A stretch of 64,000 bases of DNA from Nonomuraea sediminis (GTDB taxonomy: Bacteria; Actinomycetota; Actinomycetes; Streptosporangiales; Streptosporangiaceae): the NCBI RefSeq assembly GCF_018531495.1, contig NZ_JAHDTI010000002.1:186001-250000 (forward strand), written 5' to 3'. The notes beneath the pieces are model-generated. The model saw only the letters and a program-made list of their open reading frames with translations, made no database searches and had not been told where the DNA came from. The translations under genes and the position numbers were made by a program. Positions within the stretch are counted from its first letter, which is position 1. Every line of letters begins with the position of its first letter. Below, piece after piece: positions 16,172 through 24,590 of the stretch.

Positions 16172-17356
16172 ATGAGCGTTGACTACCCGATCCCCGGCGA
16201 CGCGGCGCTGGACCCGCCCGCCGAGTGGGCGAGGCTGCGCCAGGAGTGCCCGGTGGCCAAGGTCAGGCTGCCCAGCGGCGACGAGGCGTCGCTGCTGACC
16301 CGCTACGACGACGTCAAGCGGGTGCTGGCCGACCCGCGCTTCACCCGGCGGCTCGACGCGGACGACGCGGCCCGCCTGTCCGACACCGACTCGGGCGGGG
16401 TGTTCAACAACGAGATGTCGAAGGTGATCCCCGACGGCGGCGAGGAGCACCAGCGGTGGCGGCGCCAGGTCGGCAGGTGGTTCACCGCCAAGCGCATGTC
16501 CGCGCTCCGGCCCGCGATGGAGCGGATGGCCGACCAGCTCGTCGACGACATGATCAAGCGCGGCCGGCCGGCCGACCTCAAGGCCTGCCTGGGCTTCCCG
16601 CTGCCGGTGTACGTGATCTGCGACCTGCTCGGCGTGCCCGCCGCCGACCGCGACAGGTTCGCCTACTGGTCCGACGCGCTGCTCAACCTCACCAGGTACG
16701 GCCAGGCCGAGGTGGAGGCCGCCCAGGCGGAGTTCGTGGCGTACATGGCCGATCACGTGGCCGCCATGCGCGCGAACCCGGGCGAGGACCTGCTCAGCGA
16801 GCTGATCAAGGACGGCGACCTGACGGACGCAGAGCTGCTGGCCACCGGGATGGGCCTGCTGGTGGCCGGGCACGAGACCACCGCCAACATGATCGGCAAG
16901 ATGGTCTCGATGCTGCTGGCCGACCGCGCCCGGTGGGAGCGGTTGCTGGCCGACCCTTCGCTGGTGCGTACCGCGGTGGAGGAGTCGCTGCGCTTCGACG
17001 CCAACTCCGGCTTCGGCCTGCCGCGCTACATCGGCGAGGACATCGAGATCGCCGGGACCACCCTGCCGGGCGGCACCACCGTGATCTGCAACATGGCCGC
17101 GGCCAACAGGGACGCCAGCGCCTTCGACGGCGCCGCCGAGATGAACCTGAGCCGCTCCCCCAACCCGCACCTGGCCTTCGGTTCCGGGGCACACTCCTGC
17201 CTGGGCCAGGCGCTGGCCCGCACGGAACTGCAGGTCGTCCTGGAGGTCCTGCTCCGCAGGCTCCCCACCCTCGACCTGGCCGTCCCCGCCGACGAACTGC
17301 AGCGGGTGGACGGCCTGGTCGTAGGCGGCCTGCGCGAGATCCCCGTCCGCTGGTGA
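16172..17356 (+). CDS. Cytochrome P450
   Basis: 394 residues, a full-length bacterial P450. The I-helix is AGHETTANM (232-240), the K-helix ExxR is E271-S-L-R274, and the heme loop is FGSGAHSCLG with the thiolate ligand C343. It is a soluble monooxygenase. AGGAG is eight bases before the ATG. The gene is followed after 14 bases by its [3Fe-4S] ferredoxin; no ferredoxin reductase is present nearby, so electrons probably come from a reductase elsewhere. The target is unknown; control by the divergent TetR is likely. Confidence 0.93.
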   Translation: MSVDYPIPGDAALDPPAEWARLRQECPVAKVRLPSGDEASLLTRYDDVKRVLADPRFTRRLDADDAARLSDTDSGGVFNNEMSKVIPDGGEEHQRWRRQVGRWFTAKRMSALRPAMERMADQLVDDMIKRGRPADLKACLGFPLPVYVICDLLGVPAADRDRFAYWSDALLNLTRYGQAEVEAAQAEFVAYMADHVAAMRANPGEDLLSELIKDGDLTDAELLATGMGLLVAGHETTANMIGKMVSMLLADRARWERLLADPSLVRTAVEESLRFDANSGFGLPRYIGEDIEIAGTTLPGGTTVICNMAAANRDASAFDGAAEMNLSRSPNPHLAFGSGAHSCLGQALARTELQVVLEVLLRRLPTLDLAVPADELQRVDGLVVGGLREIPVRW

Positions 17357-17370
17357 GAAAGGAGCCGCCC

Positions 17371-17562
17371 ATGAAGATCACCGTCGACCAGGAGAAATGC
17401 TGCGGCGCGGGCCAGTGCGTCCTCATCGCCCCCGAGGTCTTCGACCAACGCGACGACGACGGCATCGTCCTGCTCCTGAACGCCACCCCCGCCGAACCCC
17501 TGCACACCGCGGTCCGCGAAGCCGCCACAGTCTGCCCCGGCGCAGCCATCGAGGTGTCATGA
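17371..17562 (+). CDS. [3Fe-4S] ferredoxin of the P450
   Basis: 63 residues, typical for actinomycete P450 ferredoxins. Likely cluster ligands are C10, C16 and C55 (EKCCGAGQC and VCPGAA). The second motif position has Gly-Ala rather than a fourth Cys, consistent with a 3Fe-4S cluster; C11 is an extra cysteine. AAAGGAG precedes the ATG. It would pass electrons to the P450 just upstream. Confidence 0.92.
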   Translation: MKITVDQEKCCGAGQCVLIAPEVFDQRDDDGIVLLLNATPAEPLHTAVREAATVCPGAAIEVS

Positions 17563-17600
17563 AGACGGAACCCCGGCACCCGAGGCTCCTTAGGACAAGA

Positions 17601-18200
17601 TCAGTGGGGGGATCTGGCGGCTTGGAGCAAGGGGATGCCCTCGCCTAGGTCTTGGTTGAGGGGGAGGTGGACTTCTACCAGGTCTCTGCTGGCCAGTTCG
17701 ATGCCCTGCATGGAGCAGCTGATGGTGGCGGTGCAGGTGCCGGCCGTCAGGCGCATGAGGCGGCCGGCGCGGATGCTGGCCTGGACCAGGGCCAGTTTCA
17801 GCTTCAGGTCCACGCCCAACGCCAGGCGGGCGACCGGTTGGCCGTTGACCTGGACCTCCACCCAGGGCTCGTGGTGGGAGACGATCTCGTGTTCAAGCAG
17901 CGGGACCACCTGGCCGGTGCCGGGGTGGTCGAGCGTCCTGCGGGCGGCGGCGCGCAGGGCGCGGTACTTGGACCAGCCGTTGAGCAGGACCGACCCCAGG
18001 TCGATGCCCTGCAGCAGTTCGCCGCTCGCCTCGGCCGCCTTGCGGACCAGCTCGCCGGGCGGCGCCTGGACCTGGCGGGTGAGCTCTTCGACGACGCGGC
18101 GGGTGTCCACGGCCCGCGCCAGTTCGTCGGCCACCTGCCTTGGCTCGGCGTTCAGCAGCAGGTCGGCCGTGCTCGGGTAGGTGGTGAAGGTTACGGTCAC
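17601..18200 (-). CDS. Conserved-type hypothetical protein coupled to PASTA gene
   Basis: 199 residues, not recognised. It begins VTVTFTTYPSTADLLLNAEP from a GTG overlapping the PASTA-gene stop by four bases (GTGA), so it is translated with it. The N-terminal half is helical (VDTRRVVEELTRQVQAPPGE). The C-terminal half looks like a beta-rich domain (WVEVQVNGQPVARLALGVDL, GTCTATISCSMQG). No signal peptide or membrane helix is seen. Partnership with the cytoplasmic tail of the membrane PASTA protein is an inference from coupling. Confidence 0.7.
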   Translation of the reverse strand: MTVTFTTYPSTADLLLNAEPRQVADELARAVDTRRVVEELTRQVQAPPGELVRKAAEASGELLQGIDLGSVLLNGWSKYRALRAAARRTLDHPGTGQVVPLLEHEIVSHHEPWVEVQVNGQPVARLALGVDLKLKLALVQASIRAGRLMRLTAGTCTATISCSMQGIELASRDLVEVHLPLNQDLGEGIPLLQAARSPH

Positions 18201-19228
18201 CGTACGATCTCCCTGATCTCCTGGCGGCCCTGGTCGTGGTGACAGACGAAGTCGATGCTGAGCGAGAGTTCGCGGACCTCCACGCGCGGCGCGGGGTCGG
18301 CGCGGGGCACGAACACCACGGAGGCCGGAGCGGTACGCCGAGCCGGACGGCGGGCACGGCGCAGCCCCCAGACGACCACGACCAAGCCCAGCAGCAGGAG
18401 CAAGAGCAGGAGCCATGGCGCCGGCAAGGAGGTCGACGAGCCGGTCTCGGAGGGGGTGATCTCGGGGATGGACGAGTCCGAGGAAGGCGTGGGCGAGGGC
18501 GAGGGCGAAGGCGAGGACTCGGAGCCCGGGGTGAGCGTGACGCTGACCGAGCTGCCACGGTCGACGACGGTGCCGGGCGACGGGTCCTGATCGCTGACGC
18601 TGCCCGACGAGCCGCTGCCGACGACGAGCGTGAGGCCCAGGTCCTCGAGCTTCCGGCGTGCGTCGCTCTCGCTGAGCCCGCTGAGGTCGGGGACCGTGAC
18701 GCCGGTGGGGCTCGGGGCGCGCAGGTGGAGCGTGACCGTGCTTCCGGGGGCGACCTTGGTGCCGGCGGCGGGGTCCTGGGAGTCCACCACGTGGGGATCG
18801 GCCGCCTCGCCCGAGGCCACGGACGGCTCGAGCCCGGCGTCGCGGATCGTCTGCTCGGCCTGGTCCTGCGACTGGCCCACGACGTCGGGGACCGTCACGG
18901 TCGACGCCTCCAGGTCGATGGTCACGGTGGAGCCGCAGTCGGCCTGTTCCTCGCTGGTCGGGGTCTGGTCGTTCACCTTCCAGTCGCTGCCGGCCTCGGA
19001 AGGCCGCCACTCGGTGTCGAAACCGGCCTGCGCCAGCGCGGCGACCGCGGCGTCACGGGTCATGCCCATGACGTCGGGGACGGGTCCCCCTGCGTTGCCG
19101 TCGTGGGTGGTGCTCCGCCACTCCTCCAGCGTCGGGCACGACGGCGCGGGCGTCGGCGAGGCCCATGCGGGCGCCGACAACCCGATCACCATCGCGGCCA
19201 GCAACACGATCACGCTCGTGGCCCGCAT
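18197..19228 (-). CDS. Membrane-anchored protein with three PASTA domains
   Basis: 343 residues from an ATG with AGGAGG upstream. Signal peptide RATSVIVLLAAMVIGLSAPAWA. Three PASTA repeats follow, at about 45-105 (VPDVMGMTRDAAVAALAQAG), 106-168 (VPDVVGQSQDQAEQTIRDAG) and 170-230 (VPDLSGLSESDARRKLEDLG). Then come a Ser/Pro-rich linker, one transmembrane helix (PWLLLLLLLLGLVVVVWGL) and a basic cytoplasmic tail of about 60 residues. PASTA domains bind peptidoglycan fragments. There is no kinase domain, so this is a stand-alone wall sensor or anchor. Confidence 0.9.
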   Translation of the reverse strand: MRATSVIVLLAAMVIGLSAPAWASPTPAPSCPTLEEWRSTTHDGNAGGPVPDVMGMTRDAAVAALAQAGFDTEWRPSEAGSDWKVNDQTPTSEEQADCGSTVTIDLEASTVTVPDVVGQSQDQAEQTIRDAGLEPSVASGEAADPHVVDSQDPAAGTKVAPGSTVTLHLRAPSPTGVTVPDLSGLSESDARRKLEDLGLTLVVGSGSSGSVSDQDPSPGTVVDRGSSVSVTLTPGSESSPSPSPSPTPSSDSSIPEITPSETGSSTSLPAPWLLLLLLLLGLVVVVWGLRRARRPARRTAPASVVFVPRADPAPRVEVRELSLSIDFVCHHDQGRQEIREIVR

Positions 19229-19294
19229 CTCGCCTCCTGGCATCAGCCCGGACACTAGATGCGTCGCCTGGCCAGGGCATGAGTATCCCCCTAC

Positions 19295-20500
19295 TCAATC
19301 GGCCTCTAACCGCGATGCCAGGAACGCGCGCTCGGCCTCGTTGTCCGCCAGCGCGATCGCCTTCCCGTACTCCGCGGCGGCCTCCGCCGAGCGACCGAGG
19401 CGGCGCAGGAGGTCGGCCTTGATCGCGGGCACGTACCGGTAGCCGGCCAGCCGTACATCCCGTTCGAGCGTCTCGACCTCCGCCAGCGCGGCCGCGGGGC
19501 CCGCGACCATGGTCAGCGCCACCGCGCGGTTGAGCGCGACGACCGGCGAGGGCCAGGCGGCCAGCAGTTGGTCGTAGAGGAACAGGACCTGCGCCCAGTC
19601 GGTGTCCTGGTAGGTCGGGGCGGTGGCGTGGAGCGTGGCGATGGCGGCCTGCAGGGCGAACCGCCCGTAGTCATCGGCCCGGAGCGCGGCCACGACCAGC
19701 GCGTCCGCCTCGGCGATCAAGGACCGGTCCCAGGCCGAGCGGTCCTGCTCCTCCAGCAGCAGCAGGCGCCCGTCGGGCGCGGTGCGGGTGGCGCGGCGGG
19801 CATGGTTGGCCAGCAGGAGCGCGAGCAGCCCGCTCACCTCGGGATCTCCGGGCAGCAGCGAGTGGAGCATGCGGGCCAGGTCGAGCGCGTGCGCCACGAG
19901 GTCGGCTCGGGTCAGCTCAGGGCCCGATGGAGCGGTGTGGCCGATGGTGAACAGCAGGTGGATCACGGTGAGCACGGCGTCGAGCCGGTCCGGCAGCTCG
20001 TCGGGAGCGGGCATGCGGAAGGGGATGCGGGCCTCGGCGATCTTCTTCTTGGCCCGGGTGATCCTGGCCGCCATGGTCGGCTCGGCGACCAGGAACGCCT
20101 TGGCGACGTCGGCCGTGGCCACCCCACACACCAGCCGGAGAGTGAGCGCGACCTGGGCCTCGGGAGCCAGCGCGGGATGGCAGCAGAGGAACACCAGCCG
20201 CAGCCGATCGTCGTACATCACCGGCTCCGCGGGGGTCTCGACCAGCAGATGCAGCTTGGACCGCAGCGTCCTGGTCCTGCGCAGCGCGTCCAGGGCGTTG
20301 TGCCGGGCCGCCGTGGTCAGCCACGCGCCGGGCCTGGCGGGGACGCCGCCGCGCGTCCAGTCCTCCAGCGCGGCGGCGTAGGCGTCCTGGACGCACTCCT
20401 CGGCCAGGTCGAGGTCGCGCGTGAGCCGTACCGTCGCGGCGAGCACGCCCGCCCACTCGCGCCGGTGCGCCTCGGCGAGCGCGTCGCGAACAGAGGTCAC
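19295..20500 (-). CDS. ECF-type RNA polymerase sigma factor (YCII-associated group, DUF6596 tail)
   Basis: 401 residues from a GTG overlapping the stop of the YCII gene by four bases. Region 2 is in the first 75 residues (LAEECVQDAYAAALEDW, AWLTTAARHNALDALRR). Region 4 is around 105-160 (ALTLRLVCGVATADVAKAFL). A long C-terminal helical/TPR-like extension (DUF6596 type) follows from about 180 to the end. In this group the sigma factor is encoded with a YCII protein instead of an anti-sigma factor, exactly as here. The control mechanism is poorly known. Confidence 0.92.
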   Translation of the reverse strand: MTSVRDALAEAHRREWAGVLAATVRLTRDLDLAEECVQDAYAAALEDWTRGGVPARPGAWLTTAARHNALDALRRTRTLRSKLHLLVETPAEPVMYDDRLRLVFLCCHPALAPEAQVALTLRLVCGVATADVAKAFLVAEPTMAARITRAKKKIAEARIPFRMPAPDELPDRLDAVLTVIHLLFTIGHTAPSGPELTRADLVAHALDLARMLHSLLPGDPEVSGLLALLLANHARRATRTAPDGRLLLLEEQDRSAWDRSLIAEADALVVAALRADDYGRFALQAAIATLHATAPTYQDTDWAQVLFLYDQLLAAWPSPVVALNRAVALTMVAGPAAALAEVETLERDVRLAGYRYVPAIKADLLRRLGRSAEAAAEYGKAIALADNEAERAFLASRLEAD

Positions 20501-20832
20501 GGCGCGAGCAGCGGCCACACCTCGACGGCGCCGTCCATGATCGGCAGCAGCCTGCCGACGGCGAGCGCCTGGTCCAGGTCGGCGGCCTCGACCACGAAGA
20601 ACCCGGCGATGACCTCCTTGCTCTCCAGGAACGGGCCGTCGGTGACCATGCCGCCCTTGCGGATCGTCCTGGCGCTCGCGCTGGGCCGCATGGCGTGCTC
20701 GTGCACCACCTGCACGCCCATCTCGGCGATCTTCTCCCCCGCGCGCAGGTTGGCCTCCATGACCTCGGGCGGGATGTCGGCCACGCCCCCGGGAAGCTCC
20801 TTCTCGTAGATCAGGATCGCGTACTGCGGCAT
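20497..20832 (-). CDS. YCII-related protein
   Basis: 111 residues starting PQYAILIYEKELPGGVADIP. The ferredoxin-like YCII/DGPF fold is recognisable (ARTIRKGGMVTDGPFLESKE, GFFVVEAADLDQALAVGRLL). These small dimeric proteins are regularly encoded immediately upstream of ECF sigma factors; here the overlap is four bases. Start fixed by family N terminus; GGGGGCGAAGG precedes the ATG. Role presumably in sensing or modulating the sigma factor. Confidence 0.9.
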   Translation of the reverse strand: MPQYAILIYEKELPGGVADIPPEVMEANLRAGEKIAEMGVQVVHEHAMRPSASARTIRKGGMVTDGPFLESKEVIAGFFVVEAADLDQALAVGRLLPIMDGAVEVWPLLAP

Positions 20833-20845
20833 CCTTCGCCCCCTG

Positions 20846-21460
20846 TCACCAGTTGCCGGTTTCCGGCCCCATCGCCCCGTACGTGAGTCCGCCTGCGCGT
20901 ACGTACGAGCTGACGACCACACCCGTACCCGCCACGGACGACTCCGCCAACCGCAGCCCGGCGGGAATCGTCTCGTCGCCGAACAGCCGCTTGCCCGCGC
21001 CGAGGAGCACGGGGAACACCAGCAGGTGGAACTCGTCGACCAGGTCGCGCCTGATCAGGGTCTGGACCAGGTCGCCGCTGCCGTGCACCTGGATCTCACC
21101 GTCCAGGCCGCGCACCGCCTCGGCCAGGTCGCCGGTCAGCAGCGCCGAGTTCTGCCAGGTCAGGTCGCCGAGGGTGCGCGAGGCGACGTACTTGGGCACG
21201 GCGTTGATCTTCGCCCCGATAGGGTCGTCGGCCCCGGCCAGCGGCCAGGTGGCGGCGAAGCTCTCGTAGGTCTTCCGCCCCAGCAGCAGCGCGTCGGCGC
21301 GCGCGGTCAGCTTGGCCATCCGCTGGATGAGGTCCTCGTCGAAGTACGGCACAGCCCAGCCGCCGTGCTCGAACCCGCCCTCGCGGTCCTCGTCCGGCCC
21401 TCCGGGCGCCTGCATGACGCCGTCCAGGGATACGAACATGGTCACCAGAAGCTTGCGCAT
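20846..21460 (-). CDS. Dihydrofolate-reductase-like (RibD C-terminal family) protein
   Basis: 204 residues beginning RKLLVTMFVSLDGVMQAPGG, with LLLGRKTYESFAATWP near 62 and IQVHGSGDLVQTLIRRDLVDEFHLLVFPVLLG near 128-158: the RibD_C/DHFR-like oxidoreductase family. It probably uses NADPH; the substrate is unknown and folate reduction is unlikely. First gene of the DHFR-like/YCII/ECF operon, with 13 bases to the next gene. Confidence 0.9.
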   Translation of the reverse strand: MRKLLVTMFVSLDGVMQAPGGPDEDREGGFEHGGWAVPYFDEDLIQRMAKLTARADALLLGRKTYESFAATWPLAGADDPIGAKINAVPKYVASRTLGDLTWQNSALLTGDLAEAVRGLDGEIQVHGSGDLVQTLIRRDLVDEFHLLVFPVLLGAGKRLFGDETIPAGLRLAESSVAGTGVVVSSYVRAGGLTYGAMGPETGNW

Positions 21461-21502
21461 GGTGTGGTCTCCTCTCTCTCACCAGGTACGGCGAGCGAGA
21501 CC

Positions 21503-22036
21503 TCACGAATTCGACAGCGTGGGGAAGAAAATCGCGCTCATCAGGTGGGGCCTGCGGCCAGGAGCGGGCTCGTTGCGCCATTTCTCGGCCAACAGGGCGC
21601 CCATCTCGGCGACCATCTCGTCGACCTCCTCGGGGCTGAGCCAGACGACGCCCTGCCGGTAGCCCACCTTGTCGGCGACCGGGTCGGCCCCCTCGGTGTC
21701 GAGGTAGGCGTTGAACTCGGCGAGCAGGCCGGCCATGGCGGCGGCGAAGCCGCGGCGGTGGTCGTCCTGGGACATCGACGCGGCGGCCTCGTTGTCGATC
21801 TTCGCGCGATCGCCGCGCAGCCGGTAGTGGCGTTCGACGGCCCCGTGCACGCGCTGCTCGTCGGCCACCTCCAGCACGTCCGCCTCCACGAGCGTGCCGA
21901 CGTGCCGGTACACGGTGGTCTTGGGGACGTCGGGCAGGCGCTCGCACAGCTCGGACGTCGTGCGGGTCACGCCGCCGGACAGGGCGTGCACGATGCGCAG
22001 CCGCACCGGGTGCAGGAGCAGGTCGAGAGTGTCCAC
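21503..22036 (-). CDS. ArsR/PadR-like winged-helix regulator
   Basis: 177 residues from GTG, starting DTLDLLLHPVRLRIVHALSGG. A winged helix spans about 1-85 (TTSELCERLPDVPKTTVYRHVGTLVEADVLEV); the rest is a helical dimer region (VWLSPEEVDEMVAEMGALL). AGGGA lies right before the start. The frame is open upstream but only this start puts the promoter palindrome 22063-22080 outside the gene. It is divergent from an erythromycin-esterase-type gene and probably controls it. Confidence 0.85.
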   Translation of the reverse strand: MDTLDLLLHPVRLRIVHALSGGVTRTTSELCERLPDVPKTTVYRHVGTLVEADVLEVADEQRVHGAVERHYRLRGDRAKIDNEAAASMSQDDHRRGFAAAMAGLLAEFNAYLDTEGADPVADKVGYRQGVVWLSPEEVDEMVAEMGALLAEKWRNEPAPGRRPHLMSAIFFPTLSNS

Positions 22037-22062
22037 TTCCCTACGATCCCATATTTGGTACC

Positions 22063-22080
22063 ATTCCCAAAGTTGGGAAT
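22063..22080. promoter_or_regulatory. Perfect palindrome between regulator and esterase genes
   Basis: ATTCCCAA (22063-22070) and TTGGGAAT (22073-22080) are exact inverted arms around AG. It lies 27 bases from the regulator start and 19 bases before the esterase start, the expected place for a shared operator. Confidence 0.75.
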
Positions 22081-22098
22081 ACACGATTGGAGAGCGAC

Positions 22099-23406
22099 AT
22101 GATCTTCCCCCTGGACACGCTGGATCCGGCCGCGCCACTGGACGACCTGGCGTGGCTGGACGAGGCGATCGGCGACGCCCGCGTGGTGGCGATCGGCGAG
22201 AGCGCGCACTACAACCGCGAGTACCTGCAGCTGCGCCACCGCCTGCTGCGCTACCTGGTGGAGCGGCACGGCTTCGGCGCCTACGCGATGGAGACCGGAT
22301 TCCCCGAGGCCTGGCAGGTCGACGCCTGGGTCAGGGGCGGCGCCGGCGAGCTCGGCCAGGTGCTGGCCGAGGGCACGACGTCGCTGATGGGCCTGTGGAC
22401 GCAGACCGGCGACCAGCTGCGGTGGATGCGGGAGCGCGGCGATCTCGGCTTCTACGGGGTCGACCTGCCGGGCTCGATGGTGTCGATGCTGCCGGGACTG
22501 GACGCCGTGCTCGCCTACCTGGCCGAAGCCGACCCCGATTTCCAGCCCGACCCGGCCATCAGGGAGACGGCCTCGTCCACCGCCGCGCCGTCCGCGTTCT
22601 CGGTCGCCACGGCCATGGAGGGGTACGGCAAGCTCGCCCCCGAGGCCAGGGACGCGCTGACGGCGGGCCTGGCCGACCTGTCCGCCCGCCTGACCGGCCA
22701 CCGCCTGGCCTATGTCCGGCGCACCGGCGCCGAGGCCTACGAGCGGGCGCTGCGAACGATGCGCGTCACGGTCGACCTGGACGCGTTCTGCCGGCGACTG
22801 CCCGACGGCGACCGCGAGTCGATGATGCTCATCCGCGACGCCGCCATGGCGGACACGATGGAGTGGATCCTGCGCAGGGAAGGCCGGATCGTGCTCGGCG
22901 CCCACAACGGCCACGTCCAGCGCACGCCCCTCGCCATGCCAGGGACGTCCCCCGTGACGATGCTCGGCGCTCACCTGGCCGACCGCCTGGGCGACGACTA
23001 CCTGGTCATCGGCACGACCACCGGTACGGGCCAGATCCTCAACGCCAACCCCGACTTCTACACCGGCACCCTCTTCGCCCCCACCCAGGAGCCCGAGCCC
23101 GGCAGCTTCGACGCTTTCATGGCCGCCAGGCACGACGGCCTGTTCGCCCTGGACCTGCGCCGCCTGTCACCCGCCGACGCCGCGGCCGTCCGCGCCGTCA
23201 CCAGGCAGCGGGGCGGCGCCGGCGAGCTCTACGTCGACCAGAACCCGCTGGAGGCCTTCGACGTCGTCATCCACTTCCCGCACGTCACACCCGCCGACCC
23301 CGACCCCGGCGCGCTGGCCTGCTCCTCCGGCGACGTGCGGGAGGCGTTCACGCGATGGCTTGCCGTAGCCGGTGGAGCATCTCCTGAAGGATCGGACCCG
23401 AAGTAG
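22099..23406 (+). CDS. Erythromycin-esterase-family hydrolase
   Basis: 435 residues from an ATG with GGAG six bases upstream. The Ere signature is clear: AIGESAHYNREYLQLR (E34, H37), AYAMETGFPEAW and LGAHNGHVQRTP. The family uses conserved Glu and His residues to activate water; well-studied members (EreA/EreB) open macrolide lactones, but chromosomal relatives have other or unknown substrates. Controlled presumably by the divergent winged-helix regulator. Its last 59 bases overlap the 3' end of the convergent aminotransferase-fold gene. Confidence 0.9.
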   Translation: MIFPLDTLDPAAPLDDLAWLDEAIGDARVVAIGESAHYNREYLQLRHRLLRYLVERHGFGAYAMETGFPEAWQVDAWVRGGAGELGQVLAEGTTSLMGLWTQTGDQLRWMRERGDLGFYGVDLPGSMVSMLPGLDAVLAYLAEADPDFQPDPAIRETASSTAAPSAFSVATAMEGYGKLAPEARDALTAGLADLSARLTGHRLAYVRRTGAEAYERALRTMRVTVDLDAFCRRLPDGDRESMMLIRDAAMADTMEWILRREGRIVLGAHNGHVQRTPLAMPGTSPVTMLGAHLADRLGDDYLVIGTTTGTGQILNANPDFYTGTLFAPTQEPEPGSFDAFMAARHDGLFALDLRRLSPADAAAVRAVTRQRGGAGELYVDQNPLEAFDVVIHFPHVTPADPDPGALACSSGDVREAFTRWLAVAGGASPEGSDPK

Positions 23407-24490
23407 CGAAGTTGAGGCGGGCATAGCCCTCTCCGCCCGGGCCGAAGGAGGGCCCGCTGCTGAGTTTGACGTTCGCGCGCTCGAGGAGGTGCGCGGCCGG
23501 GTCCGGACCGAGGTCCAGGCCGCGGAAGTCCAGCCAGGCCAGGTAGGTGGCCTCCGGCAGGTGGAAGCGCACCCCGGCGGGCAGGGATTCGGCGATCAGG
23601 TGCCGGTTCCCGTCCAGGGTGGCGCGGACCTCGGCGAGCCAGTCGTCGCCGTCGCGCCACGCGGCCAGCGTGGCGAGCACGCTCAGCGAGCTGACCTCGC
23701 CGAACAGCAGCGGCGGCTGCGCGGCCAGCGCGTCGCGGACGCGCGCGTCCCCGAGGTGGGCGACCGAGCAGCGCAGCCCCGCCAGGTTGAACGCCTTGCT
23801 CGCCGACGTCATCGTCACGGTACGGCCGGCCGCCTCGGGACCCAGCGAGGCGAAGGGGATGTGCCGGTGCGGGTCGTAGGTGAGGTCGGAGTGGATCTCG
23901 TCGGAGATGACGAGCAGGTCGTGGCGTTCGGCGATCTCGGCGATGACCGCCAGCTCGTCCCTGCCGAACACCCGCCCGGTGGGGTTGTGCGGGTTGACCA
24001 GGATGAGCGCCCGGCAGCCGTGCCGTGCCACGTCGGCGGCCAGCCGCTCGGGGTCGAACCCCCAGCCGTCACCGTCGTCGAGCATCGGGATGGGGACCAG
24101 GCGCCGCCCCATGTCCTGCAGCGTCTGCAGGAAGGGCGAGTAGGCCGGGGTGTGCATGGCCACGGCGTCGCCGGGTTTGGTGGCCACGTGCAGGGTGACC
24201 TGCAGCGACTGGATCAGCTCGGTGAACAGGCGGACGTGCGCCGGATCGAACGTGGCGTCGTAGCGGCGCTTCATCCGCTCGGCGAAGGCGTCCCTGAGCG
24301 GGTTCAGCCACGGCTGGTCGTCCCAGGCGGGATAGCCCAGGTCGTCGGTGCCGGCCAGCACGTCGCGCACCGCCTGGGGGACGGGGAAGTCCATGTCCGC
24401 GATCCAGGCCGGCAGGACACCGGGGGCGACAGCCGACCACTTGACTCCGGGCCGCCGCCGCAGGACATCGGGATTGAGTTCGTCGAACAT
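23348..24490 (-). CDS. MalY/PatB-type PLP-dependent cystathionine beta-lyase
   Basis: 380 residues. Fold type I: PLP lysine K232 in TSASKAFNLAGLR, NPHNPTGRVFG near 166-176 and SDEIHSDLTY near 196-205. The N terminus (DELNPDVLRRRPGVKW) and ADMDFPVP are hallmarks of MalY/PatB C-S lyases, which release homocysteine, ammonia and pyruvate from cystathionine. Aminotransferase activity cannot be excluded. It is divergent from a MarR gene with a palindrome between them. The 3' end overlaps the erythromycin-esterase gene by 59 bases. Confidence 0.9.
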   Translation of the reverse strand: MFDELNPDVLRRRPGVKWSAVAPGVLPAWIADMDFPVPQAVRDVLAGTDDLGYPAWDDQPWLNPLRDAFAERMKRRYDATFDPAHVRLFTELIQSLQVTLHVATKPGDAVAMHTPAYSPFLQTLQDMGRRLVPIPMLDDGDGWGFDPERLAADVARHGCRALILVNPHNPTGRVFGRDELAVIAEIAERHDLLVISDEIHSDLTYDPHRHIPFASLGPEAAGRTVTMTSASKAFNLAGLRCSVAHLGDARVRDALAAQPPLLFGEVSSLSVLATLAAWRDGDDWLAEVRATLDGNRHLIAESLPAGVRFHLPEATYLAWLDFRGLDLGPDPAAHLLERANVKLSSGPSFGPGGEGYARLNFATSGPILQEMLHRLRQAIA

Positions 24491-24554
24491 CGCATTCCGA
24501 TCACTCGCCGCCGCATTTAAGGACTGATACTAGACCATTCACTCCCAAAGCGGT

Positions 24555-24573
24555 TAGTTCGGCGGGCGAACTA
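24555..24573. promoter_or_regulatory. MarR-type operator palindrome
   Basis: TAGTTCG (24555-24561) and CGAACTA (24567-24573) are perfect inverted arms around GCGGG. It lies 18 bases before the MarR ATG in the divergent gap, consistent with MarR control of itself and of the MalY-type lyase. Confidence 0.7.
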
Positions 24574-24590
24574 TACGGTAGGGTGAGGGG

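Noticed and set aside
22099..23406. Acquired macrolide-resistance gene
   Set aside because: Composition and context match the chromosome and there is no mobile element beside it; substrate of this Ere relative is unknown.
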